Shown piece after piece: positions 36,736 to 45,221 of a DNA stretch of 64,000 bases. The DNA comes from Pseudomonas guariconensis (GTDB lineage Bacteria; Pseudomonadota; Gammaproteobacteria; Pseudomonadales; Pseudomonadaceae): the NCBI RefSeq assembly GCF_024127895.1, contig NZ_JAMYBK010000020.1, positions 30,313 to 94,312 on the forward strand. Direction: 5' to 3'. Each line of letters opens with the position of its first letter. Positions within the stretch are counted from its first letter, which is position 1. A program made the position numbers and the translations under genes. The notes under the pieces were generated by a model. The model saw only the letters and a program-made list of their open reading frames with translations, ran no database searches and was not told the origin of the DNA.

Positions 36736-37188
36736 CTATGGCGCCTTCTGGAAGCGCAGCGGGCCGGTGGCCTGGGTGGTGGCCTGGAAGATGCGCTGCG
36801 CCGGCAAGTGCAGGATCAATTGGCCGGAGCGGCTGGCGCGGCCGCGCAGTTCGACGCGGGCCCCGGCTGGAAAGGCCTCGGGATTGAAGCGCAGGCGATA
36901 GGGCATGGGCTGGCCGGTACCGGTGAGGTTGCTGCTGGCCAGCAGGCGTTGCGGGCGGCCACGTTCGTCGATGACCAGCAGGGCCAGCTCCACTTCGGCA
37001 CCGGCCGGTATCTCCAGTAAGGTGCCACTGAGTTCGCGCTGGTAGGCGGGCAGAGGGCCTGGGTCTTCGCTTTGCTTGGCCGCCTTGGCGGGCGGGGCTA
37101 CCGGGGGTTGCTCGGTCTTCGGCCGGTCGCTGCCGCAGGCGGCGAGCAGGCCGGCGAAGCACAGCACGACGAGCGCTCGTTGGTGCAT
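36736..37188 (-). CDS. YbaY-like lipoprotein
   Basis: The 150-residue product has a type II signal peptide with lipobox LAAC and the lipidated Cys at residue 18 (MHQRALVVLCFAGLLAACGS). A Pro/Lys-rich linker and a YbaY-type beta domain follow (LSGTLLEIPAGAEVELALLVIDE, then YRLRFNPEAFPAGARVELRGRAS). The ATG at 37186-37188 has AAGGA eight bases upstream and is preferred to an in-frame ATG five codons earlier. It lies divergent from nrdR. The family function is unknown. Confidence 0.83.
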   Translation of the reverse strand: MHQRALVVLCFAGLLAACGSDRPKTEQPPVAPPAKAAKQSEDPGPLPAYQRELSGTLLEIPAGAEVELALLVIDERGRPQRLLASSNLTGTGQPMPYRLRFNPEAFPAGARVELRGRASRSGQLILHLPAQRIFQATTQATGPLRFQKAP

Positions 37189-37236
37189 GGGGTAATCCTT
37201 CACGGACAGATTTCACTGGATGGTAAACCCTTTGGC

Positions 37237-37264
37237 TTGTCTTGCCAGTGGGATGCGCTACCAT
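37237..37264 (+). promoter_or_regulatory. Possible promoter of nrdR
   Basis: TTGTCT (37237-37242) and TACCAT (37259-37264) with a 16-base spacer precede the nrdR ATG by 29 bases. Assignment is by consensus only. Confidence 0.35.
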
Positions 37265-37293
37265 GGCCCTCCCTTTTTTTGTTGCCTGCCACC

Positions 37294-37758
37294 ATGCACT
37301 GTCCGTTTTGCGGTGCCAACGACACCAAGGTCATCGACTCACGCCTGGTCGCCGAGGGCGAACAGGTGCGCCGTCGCCGCGAGTGCCTCGCCTGCGGCGA
37401 GCGTTTCACCACCTTCGAGACTGCCGAACTGGTCTTGCCACGCCTGATCAAGCAGGACGGCACACGGCAGCCCTTCGACGAAGAGAAACTGCGCGCCGGC
37501 ATGCAGCGGGCCCTGGAGAAGCGCCCGGTGAGCGTCGAGCGCCTGGAAGCGGCGCTGGCGCACATCAAGCACAAGCTGCGTGCCACCGGCGAGCGCGAGG
37601 TCAAGTCGCTGGTGGTCGGCGAGCTGGTGATGGCCGAGCTGCGCAAGCTCGACGAAGTCGCCTACATCCGTTTCGCTTCGGTCTACCGGCGTTTCCAGGA
37701 CCTCGACGAGTTCCGCGAGGAGATCGACCGCCTGGCCCGGGAGCCTGCCAAAGAGTGA
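37294..37758 (+). CDS. nrdR: Transcriptional repressor NrdR
   Basis: NrdR senses ATP/dATP and represses ribonucleotide reductase genes. The 154-residue protein has the zinc ribbon C3/C6...C31/C34 followed by an ATP-cone (about 49-139, RLIKQDGTRQPFDEEKLRAGMQRALEKRPV). Its length is that of the family. It is the first gene of the riboflavin cluster, two bases before ribD, an arrangement common in proteobacteria. Confidence 0.96.
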   Translation: MHCPFCGANDTKVIDSRLVAEGEQVRRRRECLACGERFTTFETAELVLPRLIKQDGTRQPFDEEKLRAGMQRALEKRPVSVERLEAALAHIKHKLRATGEREVKSLVVGELVMAELRKLDEVAYIRFASVYRRFQDLDEFREEIDRLAREPAKE

Positions 37759-37760
37759 CC

Positions 37761-38891
37761 ATGCCCAGCCAGACCGCCATCCTCGACGCCCACTACATGG
37801 CCCGGGCCCTGGAACTGGCCCGCAAGGGCCTGTACAGCACCCACCCGAACCCGCGCGTGGGCTGCGTGATCGTGCGTGATGGCGAAGTGGTCGGCGAGGG
37901 CTGGCACGTGCGGGCCGGCGAACCGCATGCCGAGGTCCACGCCCTGCGCCAGGCCGGCGAGCGCGCCCGTGGCGCCTGCGCCTACGTGACCCTGGAGCCC
38001 TGCAGCCACCATGGCCGTACACCGCCATGCGCCGAGGCACTGGTCAAGGCCGGGGTGGCCCGGGTGGTGGCGGCGATGCAGGACCCCAACCCGCAAGTGG
38101 CCGGCCGAGGCCTGCGGCGCCTGGCCGAGGCCGGCATCGAGGTCGGTAGCGGTGTGCTCGAGGCCGAGGCGCGAGCCCTCAACCCCGGCTTTCTCAAGCG
38201 CATGGAGCACGGCCTGCCGTTCGTGCGGGCCAAGCTCGCCATGAGCCTGGACGGTCGCACCGCCATGGCCAGCGGCGAGAGCCAGTGGATCACCGGCCCT
38301 GCCGCCCGCGCCGCCGTGCAGCGGCTGCGCGCCCGCTCCAGTGTGGTGCTGACCAGCGCCGAGAGCGTGCTGGCCGACCATGCCCGCATGACCGTACGCG
38401 GCGCCGAACTGGGGCTGGATGCCGAAACCACCGCCCTGGCTCTGTCACGCCCGCCGCTGCGCGTGCTGGTCGATGGCCGCCTGCGCCTGCCGCTGGACGC
38501 GCCGTTCTTCCAGGCCGGGCCAGCCCTGGTCGTGACCGCCGCCGGCGACGATCCACGTTATGCCGCGGCTGGCCATGAACTGCTGAGCCTGCCAGGGGCC
38601 GACGGGCGCGTCGACCTGCCGGCCCTGATGCGCGCCCTGGGCGAGCGGGGCGTCAACGAAATCCTGCTGGAGGCCGGTGCCGGCCTTGCCGGTGCCTTCG
38701 CCCGCCTGGGGCTGGTCGATGAGTTCCAGTTGTTCGTGGCCGCCACTTTCCTGGGCTCCGAAGCCCGGCCGCTGCTGGACTGGCCGCTGTCGAGCATGAG
38801 CGAGGCGCCGCGCCTGAAGATCACCGGCATGCGCGCGGTCGGCGATGACTGGCTGGTCACAGCCATCCCCCTGCCGGCGCCCGGCGTATAA
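37761..38891 (+). CDS. ribD: Bifunctional pyrimidine deaminase/reductase RibD
   Basis: RibD performs the second and third steps of riboflavin synthesis. The 376-residue protein has the N-terminal deaminase with zinc ligands in PHAEVHAL and TLEPCSHHGRTPPCAEAL (about residues 54-96). The C-terminal reductase (about 150-370) includes KLAMSLDGRTA and EILLEAGAGLAGAF. It follows nrdR after two bases. The stop codon overlaps a TATAAT sequence that could be a -10 box for ribE. Confidence 0.95.
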   Translation: MPSQTAILDAHYMARALELARKGLYSTHPNPRVGCVIVRDGEVVGEGWHVRAGEPHAEVHALRQAGERARGACAYVTLEPCSHHGRTPPCAEALVKAGVARVVAAMQDPNPQVAGRGLRRLAEAGIEVGSGVLEAEARALNPGFLKRMEHGLPFVRAKLAMSLDGRTAMASGESQWITGPAARAAVQRLRARSSVVLTSAESVLADHARMTVRGAELGLDAETTALALSRPPLRVLVDGRLRLPLDAPFFQAGPALVVTAAGDDPRYAAAGHELLSLPGADGRVDLPALMRALGERGVNEILLEAGAGLAGAFARLGLVDEFQLFVAATFLGSEARPLLDWPLSSMSEAPRLKITGMRAVGDDWLVTAIPLPAPGV

Positions 38892-38934
38892 TGCCTGGCT
38901 TGCCACGCGCAGCCCTGTTCCCGAGGAGGACACC

Positions 38935-39600
38935 ATGTTCACCGGCATCATCGAATCCATCGGCACCATCCGCAGCCTGACCCCCAAGGGCGGTGACGTG
39001 CGCCTCTATGTAGAGACCGGCAAGCTCGACCTGGGCGATGTCAAGCTGGGCGACAGCATCGCCGTCAACGGTGTCTGCCTGACCGCCGTGGAGTTGCCCG
39101 GCGATGGCTTTTGGGCCGATGTCAGCGTCGAGACGCTCAAGCGCACCGCCATGGTCGACCTCAAGAGCGGCAGCCGGGTCAACCTGGAAAAAGCCCTGAC
39201 CCCCACCACCCGCCTGGGCGGTCACCTGGTCAGCGGCCATGTCGACGGTGTCGGCGAGATCATCTCGCGCAGCGATAACGCGCGCGCCATCCAGTTCCGC
39301 GTACGCGCGCCCAAGGAGCTGGCCAAGTACATCGCCCACAAAGGGTCGATCACCGTCGACGGCACCAGCCTGACGGTCAATGAGGTCGATGGCGCCGAGT
39401 TCGAGCTGACCATCGTCCCGCACACCCTGTCCGAAACCATCATGGCCGACTACCGCCCGGGTCGTCGGGTAAACCTTGAGGTCGACCTGCTGGCCCGTTA
39501 CCTGGAGCGTCTGCTGCTGGGTGACAAGGCCGCCGAACCGAGCAAGGGCAGCGGCATCACCGAAAGTTTCCTGGCCGCCAACGGCTACCTGAAATCCTGA
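38935..39600 (+). CDS. ribE: Riboflavin synthase alpha subunit
   Basis: This enzyme dismutates two lumazines to riboflavin. The 221-residue protein consists of two lumazine-binding repeats: MFTGIIESIGTI with VNGVCLTAV in the first, and GHVDGVGEI with VDGTSLTVN in the second. A strong GAGGAG ribosome binding site precedes the ATG. It is followed 18 bases later by ribBA. Confidence 0.95.
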   Translation: MFTGIIESIGTIRSLTPKGGDVRLYVETGKLDLGDVKLGDSIAVNGVCLTAVELPGDGFWADVSVETLKRTAMVDLKSGSRVNLEKALTPTTRLGGHLVSGHVDGVGEIISRSDNARAIQFRVRAPKELAKYIAHKGSITVDGTSLTVNEVDGAEFELTIVPHTLSETIMADYRPGRRVNLEVDLLARYLERLLLGDKAAEPSKGSGITESFLAANGYLKS

Positions 39601-39618
39601 TTGAGAAGGGGGTGCCGA

Positions 39619-40710
39619 GTGGCGCTCAACAGCATCGAAGAGCTGGTGGAAGACATCCGCCAGGGCAAAATGGTCATTCTCATGGACGACGAAGACCGTG
39701 AGAACGAAGGCGACATCATCATGGCCGCCGAGTGCTGCCAGGCCGAGCACATCAACTTCATGGCCAAGCACGCCCGTGGCCTGATCTGCATGCCGATGAC
39801 CCGCGAGCGCTGCGAGGCGCTCCGCCTGCCGCTGATGGCGCCGCGCAACGGCTCGGGCTTCGGCACCAAGTTCACCGTGTCGATCGAGGCCGCCGAAGGC
39901 GTGACCACCGGCATCTCCGCCGCCGACCGCGCCCGCACCGTGCAGGTCGCCGCGGCCCGCGACGCCAAGGCCGACGATATCGTCAGCCCCGGCCACATCT
40001 TCCCGCTGATGGCCCAGGCCGGTGGCACCCTGGCCCGCGCCGGCCACACTGAGGCCGCCTGCGACCTGGCGCGCATGGCCGGCTTCGAGCCGAGCGGGGT
40101 GATCTGCGAAGTGATGAACGACGACGGCACCATGGCCCGTCGTCCGGAACTGGAGGCCTTCGCCGCCGAGCACGGCCTGAAGATCGGCACCATCGCCGAC
40201 CTGATCCACTACCGCATGATCCACGAGCGCACCGTGCAGCGCGTCTCCGAACAGCCGCTGGACAGCGAGTTGGGCCAGTTCAACCTGGTCACCTACCGCG
40301 ACTCGGTGGAAGGCGACGTGCACATGGCCCTGACCCTGGGCACCATCTGTGCCGAACAGCCGACCCTGGTGCGGGTGCACAACATGGACCCGCTGCGTGA
40401 CCTGCTGATGGTCAAGCAGCCGGGGCGCTGGAGCCTGCGCGCGGCGATGAGCGCCGTGGCCGAGGCCGGCAGCGGCGTGGTGCTGCTGCTGGGCCACCCG
40501 CTGGATGGCGACGTGCTGCTGGCGCACATCCGCGAGAGCGCCGGCGATGCCCCGACCAAGGCGCCGACCACCTACAGCACCGTCGGTGCCGGTTCGCAGA
40601 TCCTGCGTGACCTGGGCGTGCGCAAGATGCGCCTGATGAGCTCGCCGATGAAGTTCAACGCGATATCCGGATTCGATCTGGAAGTTGTAGAATACGTGCC
40701 CTCCGAGTGA
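39619..40710 (+). CDS. ribBA: RibBA: DHBP synthase with degenerate GTP cyclohydrolase II domain
   Basis: The N-terminal half (1 to about 205) is a complete 3,4-dihydroxy-2-butanone-4-phosphate synthase, with DDEDRENEGD and GHTEAACDLA. The C-terminal half resembles GTP cyclohydrolase II but lacks the zinc cysteines: where RibA has a CLTGDALFSQRCDCGSQ-type motif, this protein has CAEQPTLVRVHNMDPLRDL. The RibA activity is therefore probably lost, and a separate intact ribA is present at 44188. The 363-residue product starts at GTG 39619 (GAGAAGGGGG upstream). Confidence 0.92.
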   Translation: MALNSIEELVEDIRQGKMVILMDDEDRENEGDIIMAAECCQAEHINFMAKHARGLICMPMTRERCEALRLPLMAPRNGSGFGTKFTVSIEAAEGVTTGISAADRARTVQVAAARDAKADDIVSPGHIFPLMAQAGGTLARAGHTEAACDLARMAGFEPSGVICEVMNDDGTMARRPELEAFAAEHGLKIGTIADLIHYRMIHERTVQRVSEQPLDSELGQFNLVTYRDSVEGDVHMALTLGTICAEQPTLVRVHNMDPLRDLLMVKQPGRWSLRAAMSAVAEAGSGVVLLLGHPLDGDVLLAHIRESAGDAPTKAPTTYSTVGAGSQILRDLGVRKMRLMSSPMKFNAISGFDLEVVEYVPSE

Positions 40711-40801
40711 CACAGGCGCAGCCGTCGTCCTGCCGCTCGTGTCCAAACCCTCCTGCAGGCCGCGTATGCGCGGCCTCGCTCTTCAAGATGAGAACACCGG
40801 A

Positions 40802-41278
40802 ATGACCCTGAAGACCATCGAAGGTACCTTCATCGCCCCCAAAGGTCGCTATGCTTTGGTGGTTGGCCGCTTCAACAGCTTCGTCGTCGAAAGCCTGGTG
40901 AGCGGTGCCGTTGATGCCCTGGTACGCCATGGCGTCAGCGAAAGCGACATCACCATCATCCGTGCCCCTGGCGCCTTCGAGATCCCGCTGGTTGCACAGA
41001 AAGTCGCCCAACAAGGCGAGTACTCCGCGATCGTCGCCCTGGGCGCGGTGATCCGTGGCGGTACCCCGCACTTCGAATACGTGGCGGGCGAGTGCACCAA
41101 GGGCCTGGCCCAGGTGTCCATGGAGTTCGGTGTTCCGGTGGCCTTCGGCGTCCTGACCGTCGACTCCATCGAGCAGGCCATCGAGCGCTCCGGCACCAAG
41201 GCTGGCAACAAAGGCGCCGAAGCGGCCCTGTCCGCCCTGGAAATGGTCAGCCTGCTGGCGCAGTTGGAGGCCAAGTGA
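40802..41278 (+). CDS. ribH: 6,7-dimethyl-8-ribityllumazine synthase
   Basis: RibH condenses DHBP with the pyrimidine intermediate to make lumazine. The 158-residue protein has the IIRAPGAFEIPL motif and the catalytic GAVIRGGTPHFEYV segment (His near residue 89). It has its own leader of 91 bases after ribBA, and its stop overlaps the nusB start. Confidence 0.95.
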   Translation: MTLKTIEGTFIAPKGRYALVVGRFNSFVVESLVSGAVDALVRHGVSESDITIIRAPGAFEIPLVAQKVAQQGEYSAIVALGAVIRGGTPHFEYVAGECTKGLAQVSMEFGVPVAFGVLTVDSIEQAIERSGTKAGNKGAEAALSALEMVSLLAQLEAK

Positions 41279-41775
41279 TTAGCGACGAAAGCGATCGTTT
41301 CAACCCGCGCGAGCCACGCGCGGCGGATGCCGGCAAGCCCTCGAAGAGCGCCAAGCGCCGCGAAGCCCGCAAGCTCGCGACCCAGGCGCTGTACCAGTGG
41401 CACATGGCCCAGCATTCGCTGAACGAGATCGAGGCTCAGTTCCGGGTCGACAACGATTTCTCCGATGTCGATGGCGCCTATTTCCGCGAGATCCTGCATG
41501 GGGTCCCGGCGATCAAGGGCGAGATCGACAAGGCCCTGGCGCCCTGCCTGGACCTGGCACTGGACGAGCTCGACCCGGTCGAGCTGGCGGTGCTGCGCCT
41601 GTCCACCTGGGAGTTCATCAAGCGCGTCGACGTACCGTATCGCGTGGTGATCAACGAAGGTGTCGAGCTGGCCAAGGTCTTCGGTGCCACCGATGGCCAC
41701 AAGTTCGTCAACGGTGTGCTGGACAAGCTCGCGCCGATGCTGCGCGAAGCGGAAGTCAAGGCAGCCAGGCGCTGA
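41275..41775 (+). CDS. nusB: Transcription antitermination factor NusB
   Basis: NusB with NusE (S10) binds boxA RNA and aids rRNA antitermination. The 166-residue protein has the NusB fold (RREARKLATQALYQWHM, then PVELAVLRLSTWEF and GHKFVNGVLDKL). The start is GTG 41275, overlapping the ribH stop (GTGA). The extra N-terminal 28 residues are charged and low in complexity. The ribH-nusB-thiL order is widespread. Confidence 0.95.
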   Translation: MISDESDRFNPREPRAADAGKPSKSAKRREARKLATQALYQWHMAQHSLNEIEAQFRVDNDFSDVDGAYFREILHGVPAIKGEIDKALAPCLDLALDELDPVELAVLRLSTWEFIKRVDVPYRVVINEGVELAKVFGATDGHKFVNGVLDKLAPMLREAEVKAARR

Positions 41776-41793
41776 TCGCGGCACCGACGGACC

Positions 41794-42756
41794 ATGGGTG
41801 AGTTCGAGCTGATCCGCCATTACTTCGCCGCCGCGTCCTGTGCGCGGGGTGGCGAAGGCGTGGTGCTCGGTATCGGTGACGACTGCGCCCTGCTGGAGCT
41901 GCCCGCTGGCGAACAGTTGGCGGTGTCCACCGATACCCTGGTCGAGGGCGTGCATTTCCCCGCCGCCTGCGACCCGCTGTTGCTCGGCCAGCGCGCCCTG
42001 GCCGTGGCGGTCAGCGACCTGGCCGCCATGGGGGCCGACCCTATCGGCTTCACCCTCGCCCTGACCTTGCCCGAGGTCGGGGCCGACTGGCTCAGGCGCT
42101 ACGCCGACGGCCTCGACCGCATGGCCCAGCGTTGTGGTGTCAGCCTGATCGGCGGCGATACCACCCGTGGCCCCTTGAGCATCACCGTGACCGTGTTCGG
42201 CAAGACGCCGGCAGGGCAGGCCCTGCGCCGCAGCGGCGCCCGGCCGGGAGACCTGCTGTGCGTCGGCGGGTGCCTGGGGAGCGCGGCGGGGGCCTTGCCG
42301 CTGGTGTTGGGCGAGCGCCAGGCGCCGGCCGACATCGCCGAGCCGCTGCTCGCCCACTATTGGTCGCCCATGCCCCAGCTCGCCCTGGGCCAACTGCTGC
42401 GCGGCCGGGCCAGCGCGGCGCTGGATATCTCCGATGGGCTGCTGGCCGATGCCGGGCATATCGCCAAGGCATCCGGCGTCGCCCTGGAGCTGAGCGTCGA
42501 GCAGGTGCCCTTCTCGCCGGCCCTGGAGGCCTTCCTCGGGCGTGACGCCGCCCTGCAGGCGGCACTCACCGGTGGCGACGACTACGTGCTGGCGTTCACG
42601 CTGCCTGAAGCACAACTTTCATCCCTGCAGGAGCGCAGTGGCGTCCACGTCATCGGCCGCGTGCTCGCGGGCCAGGGCGTCACCCTGCGTGACCGGCAGG
42701 GCCGGGACATCACCCCGACACAACGGGGCTATCAACATTTTAGGGAGACACCGTGA
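41794..42756 (+). CDS. thiL: Thiamine-monophosphate kinase
   Basis: ThiL phosphorylates TMP to TPP, the active cofactor. The 320-residue protein has the AIRS-like fold with GIGDDCALLE (residues 26-35), STDTLVEGVHF, VSDLAAMGA, GGDTTRGPLSI and LDISDGLLAD metal/ATP motifs. Its stop overlaps the pgpA start by four bases. Confidence 0.95.
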   Translation: MGEFELIRHYFAAASCARGGEGVVLGIGDDCALLELPAGEQLAVSTDTLVEGVHFPAACDPLLLGQRALAVAVSDLAAMGADPIGFTLALTLPEVGADWLRRYADGLDRMAQRCGVSLIGGDTTRGPLSITVTVFGKTPAGQALRRSGARPGDLLCVGGCLGSAAGALPLVLGERQAPADIAEPLLAHYWSPMPQLALGQLLRGRASAALDISDGLLADAGHIAKASGVALELSVEQVPFSPALEAFLGRDAALQAALTGGDDYVLAFTLPEAQLSSLQERSGVHVIGRVLAGQGVTLRDRQGRDITPTQRGYQHFRETP

Positions 42757-43256
42757 CCGACCACCCCAACCAGGTGCCCGCGGAGTTCGTTCCGCCTTCG
42801 GTCTGGCGCAACCCCTGGCACTTCATCGCCTTCGGCTTCGGCTCCGGCACCCTGCCCAAGGCCCCCGGGACCTGGGGCTCGCTGGTGGCGCTGCCGTTCA
42901 TCCCGCTGTGGCAGATGTTGCCGGACTGGGGCTACTGGCTGTTGCTGGGGATCACCATGCTGTTCGGCTTCTGGCTGTGCGGCAAGGTCGCCAACGACTT
43001 GCGCGTGCACGACCATGAAGGCATTGTCTGGGACGAGATGGTCGGCATGTGGATCACCCTGTGGCTGGTGCCGGAAGGCTGGCAATGGCTGCTGGCGGGG
43101 TTCCTGATGTTCCGTTTCTTCGACATCCTCAAGCCGTGGCCGATCCGCTGGGTCGACCGGCACGTGCATGGGGGCGTCGGGATCATGCTCGACGATATCC
43201 TGGCTGGCGTCTTCGCCTGGCTGGGTATGCAGATTCTGGTGTGGGTGGTTGCCTGA
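42753..43256 (+). CDS. pgpA: Phosphatidylglycerophosphatase A
   Basis: PgpA dephosphorylates phosphatidylglycerophosphate to phosphatidylglycerol at the inner membrane. The 167-residue protein has the family motifs FGSGTLPKAPGTWGSL and HEGIVWDEMVGMWI (acidic metal-binding residues), FRFFDILKPWPIRW and three or four hydrophobic segments. The GTG start overlaps thiL (GTGA). It belongs to the nusB-thiL-pgpA unit. Confidence 0.94.
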   Translation: MTDHPNQVPAEFVPPSVWRNPWHFIAFGFGSGTLPKAPGTWGSLVALPFIPLWQMLPDWGYWLLLGITMLFGFWLCGKVANDLRVHDHEGIVWDEMVGMWITLWLVPEGWQWLLAGFLMFRFFDILKPWPIRWVDRHVHGGVGIMLDDILAGVFAWLGMQILVWVVA

Positions 43257-43272
43257 CGAAGGGAGCGGGTCG

Positions 43273-44022
43273 ATGGCCATAAGGACTGTGCTGCTGGCGA
43301 TGTTGCTGTTGCTTGCCCCTGGGCTGCAGGCGGCCGAGGGCGAGGGCGTGCCGCCGCAGATCCACCTGGTCAGCGAGGAATGGCTCGACTACACCAACGC
43401 CGATGGTACAGGGCTGGCCTGGGACGTGCTGCGCAAGGTGTTCGAACCAGCCGGGGTGCAGGTCGTGACCCAGAGCGCGCCCTACAGCCGGGCGGTGGGG
43501 TTGGTCAGGCGCGGCGAGGCCGATGCCTGGGTGGGCTCCTACAAGGAGGAGAACGCCGACAACCTCTACCCGCGCTGGCACTTCGACATGGACCATATCT
43601 ATGCCCTGGGCCTGGTCGGCAAGCCCGAGCCGACGCTCGAGACCATCGGCCAGTACCGGCTGGCCTGGGTGCGCGGCTACGAGTTCCAGCACTACCTGCC
43701 CAACGTTAAGCATTTTCGCGAGATCCAGCGGCGTGAAGGCATCCTGCCGATGCTCGAGCATGACCGTGTGGACTTCTACATCGATGCCCTGACCGAGGTC
43801 GACTATGTGCTCGACCAGGCTGCCCAGCCTGAGCGTTGGCGCCGTACCCATGTGGCCGAGTTGCCGCTGTACCTGGCCTTTGCCCGCAGCGAACAGGCCA
43901 AGGCCCTGCGCGAGCTGTTCGACCGGCGCATGGCGCAGTTGGTGCGCAGCGGTGAGCTGGAGCCGATCTTCGAGCATTGGAAGCAGCCGTATCCGTTCAC
44001 GGCGGACAGCCAGCCGCACTGA
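43273..44022 (+). CDS. Periplasmic solute-binding protein (family 3), orphan
   Basis: The 249-residue precursor has a signal peptide (about 1-20, MAIRTVLLAMLLLLAPGLQA). A family-3 amino-acid-type binding fold follows, with TGLAWDVLRKVFEPAG, SRAVGLVRRGEADAWVGSY and a C-terminal LRELFDRRMAQLVRSGELEPIFEHW. No permease or ATPase gene is nearby, so the ligand and partner are unknown. It may be a stand-alone sensor domain. It begins 16 bases after pgpA. Confidence 0.85.
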   Translation: MAIRTVLLAMLLLLAPGLQAAEGEGVPPQIHLVSEEWLDYTNADGTGLAWDVLRKVFEPAGVQVVTQSAPYSRAVGLVRRGEADAWVGSYKEENADNLYPRWHFDMDHIYALGLVGKPEPTLETIGQYRLAWVRGYEFQHYLPNVKHFREIQRREGILPMLEHDRVDFYIDALTEVDYVLDQAAQPERWRRTHVAELPLYLAFARSEQAKALRELFDRRMAQLVRSGELEPIFEHWKQPYPFTADSQPH

Positions 44023-44140
44023 GTCATGCGTACACGCCTAGCGGCTCCATTGGCCCTCAGTGAACAGCCCACGCATTCCATGCATCGAACTTTTCGATCT
44101 TAAGCCGCGATATTCAGCCTGCGCATGGGCGCTGGCCTGC

Positions 44141-44149
44141 TGATACAAT
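44141..44149 (+). promoter_or_regulatory. Extended -10 element upstream of ribA
   Basis: TGATACAAT has the TG extension and a five-of-six match to TATAAT. It lies 39 bases before the ribA start codon. Confidence 0.5.
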
Positions 44150-44187
44150 CGGCCCACATGAAATTTCCTACTTATCAGGAGCACAAC

Positions 44188-44805
44188 GTGCCCGTCGTCT
44201 TTGTCGCCGCCTCGAAACTCCCGACTCCCTTCGCGATCTTCACCATGCATGGCTTTCTCGACGAAGCCACTGGCCGTGAGCATGTCGTGCTCAGCCTGGG
44301 TGACATCGGCGACGGCGAGCCGGTGCTGGGGCGCCTGCATTCCGAATGCCTGACCGGCGATGCACTGTTCAGCCAGCGTTGCGACTGCGGCTCGCAGCTG
44401 GAGGCCGCGTTGCAGGCCATCGCCCGTGAAGGCCGTGGCGTGCTGCTGTATTTGCGCCAGGAAGGCCGGGGTATCGGCCTGCTGAACAAGATCCGCGCCT
44501 ATGAGCTGCAGGACGGCGGTGCCGATACCGTAGAGGCCAACGAGCGCCTGGGCTTCGCCGCCGACCAGCGCGACTACGCCATGTGCCTGCCGATGCTCGA
44601 GCACCTGGGCGTGAAGTCGCTGCGGCTGATGACCAACAACCCGCGCAAGGTCAAGGCACTGACCGGCATGGGCATCAATGTCGCCGAGCGCGTGCCGCTG
44701 CACACTGGGCACAACCCGCACAACCGCCACTACCTGGCTACCAAGGCCGGCAAGCTCGGCCACATGATGGGCAACGAGCATCAGGGCGAGGTGCCCCAGG
44801 CGTGA
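44188..44805 (+). CDS. ribA: GTP cyclohydrolase II
   Basis: RibA opens GTP to begin riboflavin synthesis. The 205-residue protein keeps the zinc ligands in HSECLTGDALFSQRCDCGS, the RQEGRGIGL motif and the C-terminal NPHNRHYLATKAGKLGH signature. The start is GTG 44188 with CAGGAG eight bases upstream; a longer in-frame version from an ATG at 44158 would add ten residues outside the conserved fold. This intact copy complements the degenerate RibA half of RibBA. Confidence 0.94.
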   Translation: MPVVFVAASKLPTPFAIFTMHGFLDEATGREHVVLSLGDIGDGEPVLGRLHSECLTGDALFSQRCDCGSQLEAALQAIAREGRGVLLYLRQEGRGIGLLNKIRAYELQDGGADTVEANERLGFAADQRDYAMCLPMLEHLGVKSLRLMTNNPRKVKALTGMGINVAERVPLHTGHNPHNRHYLATKAGKLGHMMGNEHQGEVPQA

Positions 44806-45221
44806 CCCGTGGCGAGGTGAAGCGGCGCCTGGCCCTGGCCTGGTGGCAATACCTGGCGGTGGGGCTATTGCCCCTGCCGGTGATGGCCTGGGCCTTCGGT
44901 GGGGGCGATGCGCTGATCCCCGTGCTGGCCATGCCGTTGTTCATCGCCGGTGCGGCGAGCATGTTCCTCAGCCTGCCGCGCTTCGGTGCCTACAAGCGCG
45001 CCTTGATCGACACCTCCAAGGCCCTGGGCTCGGCCGAAGAGCCGCAGGCCTGGATCGCCCTGGCCCAGGCTCGACGCCTGGCCATGCTGTTCGCCTGTTT
45101 CCCCGCCTGGGTGGCGGCGTTTTCGGTGCTGGTCGGCCTGGAGGCGGTACCGCAGGTCCTCCTGGCGATCTCCAGCGTGGTGTTGCTCTACCTCTACCGT
45201 ATTCCCCGTCAGTTGGGCTGA
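44802..45221 (+). CDS. Small membrane protein of unknown function
   Basis: The 139-residue protein has four hydrophobic segments (about 15-33, 38-57, 90-107 and 110-130) with a charged middle loop (YKRALIDTSKALGSAEE). The GTG start overlaps the ribA stop (GTGA) and the stop overlaps the next gene's ATG by one base, so it is coupled between ribA and btuF. I do not recognise a family. Confidence 0.75.
   Translation: MTRGEVKRRLALAWWQYLAVGLLPLPVMAWAFGGGDALIPVLAMPLFIAGAASMFLSLPRFGAYKRALIDTSKALGSAEEPQAWIALAQARRLAMLFACFPAWVAAFSVLVGLEAVPQVLLAISSVVLLYLYRIPRQLG

Noticed and set aside
38887..38892. TATAAT at the ribD stop codon as a ribE promoter
   Set aside because: The -10 match is perfect, but no -35 element lies 16-18 bases upstream and the genes form one unit, so it is noted only in the ribD entry.
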